Positions 16,856-24,908 of a stretch of 64,000 nucleotides of DNA are shown in pieces. Origin of the DNA: NC2004 sp050874905 (GTDB lineage: Bacteria; Bacillota; Clostridia; Lachnospirales; Lachnospiraceae); NCBI GenBank assembly GCA_050874905.1, contig JBNMLP010000002.1:62001-126000 (forward strand). Reading direction: 5' to 3'. The notes under the pieces were generated by a model. That model did no database searches and was not told where the DNA came from. It saw only the letters and a program-made list of their open reading frames with translations. Positions within the stretch are counted from its first letter, which is position 1. Each line of letters starts with the position of its first letter. The position numbers and the translations under genes were made by a program.

Positions 16856-18733
16856 ATGAGTGAAAAACTGGCATTAAGCCATGAAATTTTAATGCAGGTA
16901 GAAAAACCGGCACGCTATATTGGAAATGAGATCAATATGGCGATGAAAGATCCAGATGAAGTAGACATCCGTTTTTGTATGTGTTTTCCCGATGTGTATG
17001 AGATCGGTATGAGCCATCTGGGGATTCAGATCCTTTATGAAATGTTTAACCGCAGAGAGGACACCTACTGTGAACGCGTCTATTCTCCGTGGCCGGATCT
17101 TCATAAGATCATGAAGGAGCAGAATATCCCTCTGTTTGCTTTGGAAACACAGGATGCTATCAAGAACTTTGACTTTTTAGGTATCACGATCCAGTATGAA
17201 ATGTGTTATACCAATATCATCCAGATCCTGGATCTGGCACAGATCGGTATTTTCTCCAAAGATCGTGAGGAAGATGCACCGATCGTTATTGGCGGCGGCC
17301 CTTGTGTCTATAATCCGGAACCGATCGCGGATTTCTTTGATCTGATCTATATTGGAGAAGGCGAAACCGTATATGATGAACTGCTGGATCTTTATAAGGA
17401 ACAGAAAAAAGCCGGCTGGAACCGCAAACGGTTTTTGCGCCTTGCCTCACAGATTGAGGGAATTTACGTACCATCCCTTTATGAGATCCTCTATCAGGAG
17501 GATGGAACGATAAAGGAAATGCGTCCTCTGTATGAGGAGGTTCCGAAAAAAGTGAAAAAACAGGTCGTAGAAGATCTTACTGATGCAGTTTATCCGGAGA
17601 AACCTCTGGTTGCATTTTTACGGCCGACACAGGATCGTGTCACATTAGAGATTCAGCGCGGCTGTATCCGAGGCTGCCGTTTCTGTCAGGCGGGAATGAT
17701 CTACCGGCCTCTCAGAGAACGCGATGTTGCAAAATTAAAAGAATATGCCGTAACTATGTTAGAGGCAACCGGACATGAAGAGATCACGTTAAGCTCATTA
17801 AGTTCTTCGGATTATTCAGCTTTAGAAGAACTGACTTATTTCCTGATCGATGAATGTAAGGAAAAGAAGATCAACATTTCCCTGCCATCCCTTCGTATTG
17901 ATGCTTTTTCGTTAGATGTCATGAGCCGGGTACAGGATGTGAAAAAGAGCAGTCTGACCTTTGCACCGGAAGCGGGAAGTCAGCGGATGCGTAACGTGAT
18001 CAACAAAGGTCTGACAGAGGAGGTCATCTTAAACGGAGCAATGGAGGCCTTCCGCGGCGGCTGGAATAAGGTAAAGCTTTACTTTATGTTAGGACTTCCA
18101 TTTGAAACGGACGAGGACGTAAAGGCAATTCCAGAGCTTGCGGATCTGATCGCACAAAATTACTATACCATTCCAAAAGACGAGCGGAATGGCAGAGTGA
18201 AGATCAATGCCAGTGCTTCCTTCTTTGTTCCAAAGCCGTTTACACCGTTTCAATGGGCACCGATGGATACGGATGAAGAATTTTTAAGAAAAGCCTACCT
18301 TGCCAATGATACAATGCATCAGATGCTTAACCATAAGAGTTTAAGCTTCCAGTATCACGATGCCAAAACTACGGTATTAGAGGGAATATTAGCGCGCGGA
18401 GACAGAAAATTGTCCAGCCTGCTTCTGCACATTTATGAAAAGGGCGGCATCTTTGATGCATGGACGGAATGGTTTCAACCAAAATTGTGGATGGATACCT
18501 TAGAGGAGGATCACATTGATGTTGCATTTTATACAACAAGAGACCGCTCGTTAGAGGAAGTATTTCCATGGGATTTCATTGATGCCGGAGTAACCAAGAA
18601 CTTTTTAAAGCAGGAATATTTAAGAGCCAAAGAAGGGGTTGTTACGCCGAACTGTAAGATGAAGTGTTCCGGCTGTGGGGCAGCGATCTGGAAAGGAGGG
18701 ATCTGTTATGAAAGTAAGAATGAAGTTTGCTAA
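16856..18733 (+). CDS. TIGR03960-type B12-binding-like radical SAM protein
   Basis: The 625-residue protein has an N-terminal B12-binding-like region (about 20-190). The radical SAM core follows, with its cluster motif CIRGCRFC at about residues 271-278. A cysteine-rich tail ends it (CKMKCSGCGAAIW). It belongs to the family almost always found next to a DUF2344 protein, here overlapping by 26 bases, and upstream of rng and rplU in clostridia. The reaction is not established; genomic context suggests RNA or ribosome modification. The start has GAGAGGAAG nine bases upstream. Confidence 0.88.
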   Translation: MSEKLALSHEILMQVEKPARYIGNEINMAMKDPDEVDIRFCMCFPDVYEIGMSHLGIQILYEMFNRREDTYCERVYSPWPDLHKIMKEQNIPLFALETQDAIKNFDFLGITIQYEMCYTNIIQILDLAQIGIFSKDREEDAPIVIGGGPCVYNPEPIADFFDLIYIGEGETVYDELLDLYKEQKKAGWNRKRFLRLASQIEGIYVPSLYEILYQEDGTIKEMRPLYEEVPKKVKKQVVEDLTDAVYPEKPLVAFLRPTQDRVTLEIQRGCIRGCRFCQAGMIYRPLRERDVAKLKEYAVTMLEATGHEEITLSSLSSSDYSALEELTYFLIDECKEKKINISLPSLRIDAFSLDVMSRVQDVKKSSLTFAPEAGSQRMRNVINKGLTEEVILNGAMEAFRGGWNKVKLYFMLGLPFETDEDVKAIPELADLIAQNYYTIPKDERNGRVKINASASFFVPKPFTPFQWAPMDTDEEFLRKAYLANDTMHQMLNHKSLSFQYHDAKTTVLEGILARGDRKLSSLLLHIYEKGGIFDAWTEWFQPKLWMDTLEEDHIDVAFYTTRDRSLEEVFPWDFIDAGVTKNFLKQEYLRAKEGVVTPNCKMKCSGCGAAIWKGGICYESKNEVC

Positions 18734-19418
18734 AACAGGGCCACTCATGTACGTGGGACATCTGGATCTGTTGCGTTATTTTCAAAAAGTGTTCCGGCGT
18801 GCCGGTGTGGATATTGCTTACTCCCAGGGATTCAGTCCACATCAGATCACATCCTTTGCAGCTCCGTTAGGACTGGGGATCACTTCAGAGGGAGAATATC
18901 TGGATGCGGAGTTTAACAGCATCACAACCTCAAAGGACATGCTTGAAAAGATCAATGCGGCTACTTTAACCCCTTACATTAAGGTAACGGAATTTGTCGT
19001 ATTAAAAGATGGAGTCAAAAAGGCAATGGCATCCGTAGCGGGGGCAGATTATTATGTCACAGTGCCGGATAAGACAGAGTTAAAGGAACTGCTTGCCTCT
19101 CATTTGGAATCGTTCCTTGCCCAGAAGGAGATCCGCATCTTAAAGAAAACAAAGAAAAGTGAAGTTGAAGTAGACATCCGTCCCCACATCCATTGCTTCA
19201 ACTTGAAGGACGATGGATTTTACTTACGTCTTACAACCGGAAGCAACAATAACTTAAAGCCGGAGCTGGTGATGTCATCCTTATGCAGCTTTTCCGGTGT
19301 TCCTTATGAAGCCTTTGACTTTCATGTGCACCGCTTAGATATGCTGCTCTGGGTAGAAGAGGGAGAAAATGCTGGACATTTTGCTCCGCTTTCCAGCGCA
19401 GGAGACATTGTTTCTTAG
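18708..19418 (+). CDS. DUF2344 / TIGR03936 radical-SAM-associated protein
   Basis: This 236-residue partner of the upstream radical SAM enzyme is recognised by the opening KFAKTGPLMYVGHLDLLRYF and by AYSQGFSPHQI near residue 43. The start is the ATG at 18708, with AAAGGAGGG ten bases upstream, overlapping the radical SAM gene's 3' end. In some genomes the two are fused, which supports a joint function. RNase E/G follows after 20 bases. No catalytic motif is visible; a substrate-binding role is inferred. Confidence 0.85.
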   Translation: MKVRMKFAKTGPLMYVGHLDLLRYFQKVFRRAGVDIAYSQGFSPHQITSFAAPLGLGITSEGEYLDAEFNSITTSKDMLEKINAATLTPYIKVTEFVVLKDGVKKAMASVAGADYYVTVPDKTELKELLASHLESFLAQKEIRILKKTKKSEVEVDIRPHIHCFNLKDDGFYLRLTTGSNNNLKPELVMSSLCSFSGVPYEAFDFHVHRLDMLLWVEEGENAGHFAPLSSAGDIVS

Positions 19419-19438
19419 AGAAACGAAAGGAGAACATT

Positions 19439-20647
19439 ATGGGAACTGAATGTGTCATTACAGCCTTGCGTGGACATACCGCTTCCTTTACCTTTGAGCA
19501 GGGAACCTTAACCGGACTTCAGGTACTTCCTGAAAAGGAGGAAACACTCACCCTTTATGGAATATATACGGCGCGCGTCAAACATATCGTTCCAAACATT
19601 AAGGCGGCTTTTTTAGAGATAAACGGGGAGATCTGTTACTATTCTTTAGAGGATAACCGTCATACGATCTTTTTAAATCCCAAGAAGGATGCGCACGTTC
19701 ATGCAGGAGATCTGCTGCTGGTTCAGATTCAGAAGGAACCGGTAAAGACCAAACAGGCGGTTGCTTCCTGTTACCTTCAGCTTCATGGTGAAGTATTGGT
19801 TTTAACCTACCAGAAACCAGGCATCGGAGTATCTAAAAAACTGCCAAAGGACTGGGCAGATGCCTGCAAAAAGATATTAGAAGATGATCTAACATTAAAG
19901 CAGCAGAAAAAAAGCTGCGGTCTGGTTGTACGAACAGGAGCCAGAGATGTAGAAATGAACCAGATCCTTGCCGAAGCACATCAACTGCTTTCCAATCTGG
20001 AACACATTCTTTCAAGAGCACAAACCAGTGTCTGCGGCAAATGCCTTTATGAGCGGCACAGTCCGTTTGAGGAATGTCTGCAGCAGCTTCAAAACAAAGA
20101 GGATTCCCGGATCATCACGGATCAGAAGGACTGCTATGAATCACTTACGCATCTGATGAAAGAACGTCTACATTCCCTTCCGGTGGAATATGATGAAAAG
20201 GAAGTCTCTTTATGTGCCAGATACGATCTTAATAAACGGCTGGATGAATTATTGTTAAAAAAGGTCTGGCTTTCCTGTGGAGCAAACATTGTCATTGAAC
20301 CGACAGAAGCCTTAACCGTCATTGACGTGAATACCGGGAAAAGTATCCGGGATAAAAAAACAAAAGAGGAGCATTTCCTTTTCGTCAACAAAGAAGCCGC
20401 AAAGGAAATTGCCAGACAACTGAGACTCCGCAACCTTTCCGGTATCATTATCGTGGATTTTATTGATATGAAACAGGACGCCAGTACGAAGGAATTGCTG
20501 TCCTATTTTTCTTCTCTGGTGCGCCAGGATCCGGTAAATACCATGGTCGTTGGAATGACACCGCTGCATTTGTGTGAGATCACCCGGAAAAAAGTACAGA
20601 AACCGCTGCATGAACAGTGGAATCCGGCTGTTTCAGTTGCCAAATAA
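19439..20647 (+). CDS. rng: Ribonuclease E/G family endoribonuclease, short form
   Basis: This 402-residue single-strand-specific endoribonuclease acts in rRNA maturation and mRNA decay. The S1-like domain spans about residues 35-105. The catalytic DNase-I-like region carries the two metal-binding aspartates in VIDVNTG (D296) and IIVDFIDM (D340). The RNA-binding 5'-sensor region precedes these. The zinc-link CxxCxG motif and C-terminal subdomain of E. coli RNase G are absent, because the protein stops about 20 residues after the TRKKV element. The start has AAAGGAG eight bases upstream. It is last in the radical SAM operon. Confidence 0.9.
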   Translation: MGTECVITALRGHTASFTFEQGTLTGLQVLPEKEETLTLYGIYTARVKHIVPNIKAAFLEINGEICYYSLEDNRHTIFLNPKKDAHVHAGDLLLVQIQKEPVKTKQAVASCYLQLHGEVLVLTYQKPGIGVSKKLPKDWADACKKILEDDLTLKQQKKSCGLVVRTGARDVEMNQILAEAHQLLSNLEHILSRAQTSVCGKCLYERHSPFEECLQQLQNKEDSRIITDQKDCYESLTHLMKERLHSLPVEYDEKEVSLCARYDLNKRLDELLLKKVWLSCGANIVIEPTEALTVIDVNTGKSIRDKKTKEEHFLFVNKEAAKEIARQLRLRNLSGIIIVDFIDMKQDASTKELLSYFSSLVRQDPVNTMVVGMTPLHLCEITRKKVQKPLHEQWNPAVSVAK

Positions 20648-20710
20648 TATGGGATAGTGTAAAATAATACCAGTGAGAAATCCGAAAGGACGTAAAGGAG
20701 GTTATAGGAA

Positions 20711-21640
20711 ATGAGTGAGACGTATCGTCTGATTACAAGAAGCGATTTTGATGGTCTGGTCTGTGCAATGATCTTAAAAGAATTAAAGTTGATCGATGAC
20801 ATCAAGTTTGTTCATCCGAAAGATATGCAGGATGGTCTGATCGAAGTGACTGATCACGACATCACGACCAATCTGCCTTATGTGGAGGGAGTAAAGTTAG
20901 CATTTGACCACCATTCCAGTGAGGTGAAACGTGCCGGCGGTCCAAAACCGAATCATATTATTGAACCGGACGCTCCGAGTGCAGCACGCGTTGTATACAA
21001 TTACTACGGCAGAAAAGAAAAACTGCCACGCATTACGGATGAGATCATGGAAGCAGTTGACAAGGCAGACTCTGCACAGTTTACGATGGAAGATATTCTG
21101 CATCCGACCGACTGGGTACTGTTAAGCTACCTGATGGATGCGAGAACCGGACTTGGAAGATTCCGTAATTTCCGTATTTCCAACTATGAGCTGATGATGG
21201 AACTGATCGATTACTGTTTAGAGCATCCGATCAAGGACATCTTAAAGCTGCCTGACGTAAAGGAGCGTGTAGATCTTTATTTTGAGCAGCAGGAGCTTTT
21301 CAAAGCGCAGATCGAGCGTGTGCATCAGATGCACGGAAAGGTTGTTGTGCTTCCGTTAAAAGAGGAAGAGATCATTTATACCGGAAACCGGTTCTTAGTT
21401 TATGCGATGTATCCGGAAGCAGAGATTTCTATCCACGTAATGTGGGGATTAAAGAAACAAAATACCGCTGTCACGATCGGTAAATCCATTGTGAACCGGA
21501 GCTCTGATTTTGATATTGGCGCATTATGCTTAAAGTATGGCGGCGGTGGTCATAAAAACGCCGGAACCTGCCAGCTTGACAATGATAAAGTAGACGAACT
21601 ACTGCCAAAGATCATTGCAGAGATCAACGGTGATGCCTGA
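20711..21640 (+). CDS. DHH/DHHA1 family phosphoesterase
   Basis: This 309-residue metal-dependent phosphoesterase shows the DHH superfamily signatures. These are SDFDG at residues 11-15, DHHSSE near 67, and the glycine-rich C-terminal DHHA1 motif GGGGHKNAGTC near 277. Relatives include exopolyphosphatases and nanoRNA/cyclic dinucleotide phosphodiesterases, and the exact substrate cannot be read here. It has GGAGG eleven bases upstream and is separated from rng by 63 bases. A terminator-like hairpin follows. Confidence 0.85.
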   Translation: MSETYRLITRSDFDGLVCAMILKELKLIDDIKFVHPKDMQDGLIEVTDHDITTNLPYVEGVKLAFDHHSSEVKRAGGPKPNHIIEPDAPSAARVVYNYYGRKEKLPRITDEIMEAVDKADSAQFTMEDILHPTDWVLLSYLMDARTGLGRFRNFRISNYELMMELIDYCLEHPIKDILKLPDVKERVDLYFEQQELFKAQIERVHQMHGKVVVLPLKEEEIIYTGNRFLVYAMYPEAEISIHVMWGLKKQNTAVTIGKSIVNRSSDFDIGALCLKYGGGGHKNAGTCQLDNDKVDELLPKIIAEINGDA

Positions 21641-21647
21641 TTTTTTT

Positions 21648-21676
21648 GTACATTTTCTTCCTCCCCTGCATAGAGT
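21648..21676 (+). promoter_or_regulatory. Candidate sigma-E-like promoter of the M23 gene
   Basis: GTACATT at 21648-21654, a 14-base spacer, and CATAGAGT at 21669-21676. The -10 resembles CATACANT with one mismatch and the -35 matches kmATATT at five of seven. The -10 lies in the loop of the hairpin at 21660-21687. Pattern match only. Confidence 0.35.
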
Positions 21677-21694
21677 GATAGGGGAGGATTTTTT
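21660..21694 (+). terminator. Terminator-like hairpin whose 3' arm is the ribosome site of the M23 gene
   Basis: CCTCCCCT at 21660-21667 pairs perfectly with AGGGGAGG at 21680-21687, followed by ATTTTTT and then the ATG at 21695. The 3' arm is the only Shine-Dalgarno sequence of the M23 gene. The element should end the DHH transcript and mask the site on any read-through RNA. Confidence 0.8.
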
Positions 21695-22393
21695 ATGCTT
21701 CAGATCAGGAAAATAAAATGCGTGCTCTTTTTTTGTGCGTATTTCTTCACACTTTTATGTATTTTATTTCTGACCGGTAACGTACGGGAACAGGCTGCTG
21801 TCCATACAGCAGAAAAACAGCAGGAACGTACCATGAGGTTTCGCATGAACCCATATCGCTCCCTTCTTTTGCGCAATCGGAGACTGGTAAAGACGATCGA
21901 GCATGAGCTTATAAATGCTCCGGTTCCGTCTTCCTTTTTCTCTGAGATCACATATGAGGACAGCTTTGGTGCAGACCGGAAGGAAAATGGGGACTATAAT
22001 AAAAAGGTCAGCCGGATTCATGAAGGACTCGATATCATGTATACCCAAAATAAGTCCGGTGTCGTTCCGGTACTTTCCATGACGGACGGCACGATTGAGC
22101 AGATGGGATGGCTCACACTGGGCGGTTACCGGATCGGGGTACGCTCCAAACATGATATTTATTATTACTATGCGCATCTCGACCGGTATCAGGACGGCAG
22201 ACATGTCGGAGATCAGATAAAGGCGGGAGAGATTCTGGGATTCATGGGAGATACCGGTTACGGGAAAGAGGGGACAAGAGGAAAATTCCCGGTGCATCTG
22301 CATTTTGGCATTTATGTGCAGGGGAAAAACGGACAGGAGATGAGCCTGAATCCTTACCCGTTTTTTTCTCGTTTTATGGACGGAATAAAGTAG
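21695..22393 (+). CDS. M23 family metallopeptidase, membrane-anchored
   Basis: This 232-residue predicted peptidoglycan endopeptidase has an N-terminal membrane anchor or signal (about residues 8-27), then a basic linker, then the LytM/M23 domain. Zinc ligands and catalytic residues are visible: H109 and D113 (HEGLD), H161 (YYAHLD) and H201/H203 (HLHFG). All are present, so it should be active. Its ribosome site lies in the 3' arm of the preceding hairpin. A sigma-E-like promoter suggests expression in the sporulating mother cell, possibly for septal or cortex peptidoglycan, but this is inference. Confidence 0.88.
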   Translation: MLQIRKIKCVLFFCAYFFTLLCILFLTGNVREQAAVHTAEKQQERTMRFRMNPYRSLLLRNRRLVKTIEHELINAPVPSSFFSEITYEDSFGADRKENGDYNKKVSRIHEGLDIMYTQNKSGVVPVLSMTDGTIEQMGWLTLGGYRIGVRSKHDIYYYYAHLDRYQDGRHVGDQIKAGEILGFMGDTGYGKEGTRGKFPVHLHFGIYVQGKNGQEMSLNPYPFFSRFMDGIK

Positions 22394-22401
22394 TTTGATG
22401 C

Positions 22402-22430
22402 TTTTCAAATATAGGGTTTTATGTTATACT
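22402..22430 (+). promoter_or_regulatory. Promoter of the alarmone synthetase gene
   Basis: TATACT at 22425-22430 carries the TG of an extended -10, with a partial -35 TTTTCA at 22402-22407 at 17-base spacing. It lies about 130 bases before the start codon, leaving a long leader. Confidence 0.5.
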
Positions 22431-22480
22431 TAATAGAGTGATTTGATTCGGAATTTATAGAAAAAGGGAAGAAACTAATT

Positions 22481-22501
22481 TTATCACAGGACAGGTGATA
22501 A
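22481..22501 (+). repeat. Small hairpin in the alarmone synthetase leader
   Basis: TTATCAC at 22481-22487 is the exact reverse complement of GTGATAA at 22495-22501, with a seven-base loop. There is no following T run, so it is not a terminator. It could be an operator or a leader RNA hairpin. Confidence 0.45.
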
Positions 22502-22559
22502 GATTTGTTTTCGTGTTTATTTGTGGGTATAGATAATCGTAAGAAATTGAGGTGATGTT

Positions 22560-23369
22560 ATGGAAATACAAATGTGGCGTGAGATTCTTGACCCGTATTA
22601 TTTAGCGGTAGATGAGCTTACCGTGAAGTTTAACCATATCATGAAGGAGCACCGTAACTATGACCGGTATTCTCCGATTGAACAGGTATTAGGACGGGTA
22701 AAAAGTATCACGAGCATTTTAGAGAAGGTGCAGAAAAAGAATATTTCCCTGGACGATCTGGAAGAACGGATTGAGGATATTGCCGGAATCCGGATCATCT
22801 GTCAGTTCGTAGAAGATATTGATAAGGTAGTGGCCATCATCAGGAACCGCAAGGATATGCGGATCAAGAGTGAAAAAGACTACATAACCAACATGAAGGA
22901 AAGTGGCTATCGAAGCTATCACATTATCATCTACTATGAAGTGAATACAATCAACGGTCCAAAAGAGATCAAGGCAGAGATCCAGATTCGTACGCTTGCC
23001 ATGAATTTCTGGGCAACGATCGAACATTCCCTGCAATATAAGTACAAGGGCAATATGCCGGAGCATATCAAGGAACGCCTTTCTAATGCATCGGAGGCGA
23101 TCATTGTACTGGATGAAGAAATGAGCTCGGTGCGTGATGAGATCATGGATGCGCAAAACTCATTCCAGATCAAGGACAATATCGTATCGGATATTTTAAA
23201 TAATATCCAGAATCTTTATAAGGTTGCCAACAAACGGGAGGTTATGAAGATTCAGGATGAATTTTACCGCGTCTACAGTATGGAAGATCTGGAAGCACTG
23301 GCACACTTTAGTAAACAGCTTGATGTGATCGCACAGGGCTATCGGGCACAAAGCATGAATTATAATTAG
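22560..23369 (+). CDS. relQ: Small alarmone synthetase, RelA/SpoT-like GTP pyrophosphokinase
   Basis: This 269-residue single-domain enzyme makes (p)ppGpp from ATP and GTP/GDP. It carries only the synthetase domain, without the HD hydrolase or TGS/ACT domains of long Rel proteins. Visible motifs include IEDIAGIRIICQF near residue 71, SGYRSYHIIIYY near 118, and EIQIRTLAMNFWATIEHSLQYKYKG near 140-165. A C-terminal helical region suits the tetramerisation seen in RelQ-type enzymes. The ribosome site is GAGGTGAT close to the ATG. It is followed by the rRNA methyltransferase gene after 12 bases. Confidence 0.9.
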   Translation: MEIQMWREILDPYYLAVDELTVKFNHIMKEHRNYDRYSPIEQVLGRVKSITSILEKVQKKNISLDDLEERIEDIAGIRIICQFVEDIDKVVAIIRNRKDMRIKSEKDYITNMKESGYRSYHIIIYYEVNTINGPKEIKAEIQIRTLAMNFWATIEHSLQYKYKGNMPEHIKERLSNASEAIIVLDEEMSSVRDEIMDAQNSFQIKDNIVSDILNNIQNLYKVANKREVMKIQDEFYRVYSMEDLEALAHFSKQLDVIAQGYRAQSMNYN

Positions 23370-23381
23370 GACAGCAAAGAC

Positions 23382-24812
23382 ATGATACAATTACCAGAAC
23401 AATTTGAAAAAAGAATCAAAGAACAGTTAGGAGAAGAAGCAGAGGCTTACTTCTCCTGCTTTTCTATGCCAAAATATCAGGGACTTCGTGTAAATACGAA
23501 AAAGATTTCCGTAGAAGATTTTTTAAAAATCTCTCCGTTTGCCCTGCGTCCGGTTCCCTGGACAACCAATGGCTTTTATTACGACAGCAAGGAGCAGCCT
23601 GCCAAACATCCTTATTACTATGCAGGACTTTATTATCTGCAGGAACCGTCTGCCATGAGTCCGGCAGCATTTCTTCCGATTGAGGAAGGAGACCGTGTAC
23701 TGGATATGTGTGCCGCACCGGGAGGCAAAACGACCGAGCTTGGAGCCAAATTAAACGGCACCGGCATCTTATATGCCAATGACTTAAGCCAGTCCAGAGC
23801 GCGTGCGCTTTTAAAGAATATCGAGCTGTTTGGTATCACCAATTCCGTAGTGTTAAGTGAACCGCCGGAGAAGCTGCTTTCCAAATGCAGTGGTTATTTT
23901 GATAAGATTTTAATCGATGCTCCATGTTCCGGAGAGGGAATGTTCCGGAAGGAGCCTTCCATCATGCATAACTGGGAGCAGGTCGGAACTATGTTTTATG
24001 CTGAGATCCAGCGGCGGATCACTGTAGTAGGAGCCAAATTATTAAAGCAGGGCGGAACTATGCTTTATTCTACCTGCACCTTTTCCCCGGAAGAGGACGA
24101 GGAAGCGATCGTTCATCTTTTGGAGGAATGTCCGTATATGGAGCTGATTCCCCTTCCGATGTTTGATGGATTTGATATTGGACATAATGAATGGGCATCC
24201 AAGCCTGTTCCCCATATGGATTACTGCCGCCGGTTATGGCCGCACCGGATTCAGGGAGAAGGGCATTTTCTTGCGTTGCTGCGCAAAAAGACAGAGGAAG
24301 AAATGGCTCCATATTTGGAAGAGTGTAAACAAACTGGTCGTTCGACCGAGTGGTGGAATGATCTGCTCCCGAACTACGGAAGCTATCCTTATAAAGGGGC
24401 AAAGCTTACGAAAGAAGCACAGGAGTTCTTTGAAAAAGCAGGAACTACGCTTGATCTGTCCCGTCTGGAGGAACATGATGGACGGCTTTATTATCCACCA
24501 GATGATATGGCAGATGTGAGAGGACTTCGCATCCTGCGCTCCGGTGTATACCTCGGTGAAAATAAGAAGAAACGCTTTGAACCGAGCCAGCCATATGCCG
24601 TTTCCTTAACGGAAGCGGACTGTCAGTACGGCATTTCCCTTCCGGCAGACGATGAGCGTATCGTTCGATTTTTAAAAGGAGAAACGATCGCACTTGACGG
24701 GCCAAACGGCTATGTATTAGTATGCTGTGATGGATTTGGACTCGGATGGGGCAAGATTCAAAATGGCATGTGCAAGAACAAATATCAGGTTGGCTGGCGC
24801 ATGAACAGTTAA
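23382..24812 (+). CDS. rsmF: RsmF/RsmB-family 16S rRNA (cytosine-C5)-methyltransferase
   Basis: This 476-residue SAM-dependent methyltransferase acts on cytosine in rRNA. It has an N-terminal Nol1/Nop2 region and a Rossmann core with the SAM loop DMCAAPGGKT near residue 108. The two catalytic cysteines lie in DAPCSGEG (about 180) and STCTF (about 230). A C-terminal RNA-binding extension of PUA/RsmF type makes up the rest. RsmF usually modifies C1407 in E. coli; the precise site here is unproven. It lies directly after the alarmone synthetase and probably shares its transcript. Confidence 0.9.
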   Translation: MIQLPEQFEKRIKEQLGEEAEAYFSCFSMPKYQGLRVNTKKISVEDFLKISPFALRPVPWTTNGFYYDSKEQPAKHPYYYAGLYYLQEPSAMSPAAFLPIEEGDRVLDMCAAPGGKTTELGAKLNGTGILYANDLSQSRARALLKNIELFGITNSVVLSEPPEKLLSKCSGYFDKILIDAPCSGEGMFRKEPSIMHNWEQVGTMFYAEIQRRITVVGAKLLKQGGTMLYSTCTFSPEEDEEAIVHLLEECPYMELIPLPMFDGFDIGHNEWASKPVPHMDYCRRLWPHRIQGEGHFLALLRKKTEEEMAPYLEECKQTGRSTEWWNDLLPNYGSYPYKGAKLTKEAQEFFEKAGTTLDLSRLEEHDGRLYYPPDDMADVRGLRILRSGVYLGENKKKRFEPSQPYAVSLTEADCQYGISLPADDERIVRFLKGETIALDGPNGYVLVCCDGFGLGWGKIQNGMCKNKYQVGWRMNS

Positions 24813-24823
24813 ACGAAATACAG

Positions 24824-24852
24824 ACATATTAAGATCCTCCCTGGCATACTAT
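24824..24852 (+). promoter_or_regulatory. Candidate sigma-E promoter of spoIVA
   Basis: ACATATT at 24824-24830, a 14-base spacer, and CATACTAT at 24845-24852 fit the sigma-E pattern (kmATATT, 14 bases, CATACANT) with one mismatch in each element. spoIVA is a known mother-cell sigma-E gene in Bacillus. The predicted start site near 24859 gives a leader of about 50 bases. Confidence 0.65.
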
Positions 24853-24905
24853 GAAACAGATAAGGCTATGTGCTGATTGTTTCATTTGCTTAAAGGAGGA
24901 TTTTT
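24834..24905 (+). terminator. Nested hairpin that encloses the spoIVA ribosome site
   Basis: ATCCTCC at 24834-24840 pairs with GGAGGAT at 24895-24901. Inside, ATGAAACA at 24851-24858 pairs with TGTTTCAT at 24878-24885. The outer 3' arm is the spoIVA Shine-Dalgarno and is followed by TTTTT. It can act as a terminator of rsmF and as a mask on read-through RNA. Confidence 0.65.
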
Positions 24906-24908
24906 ACT

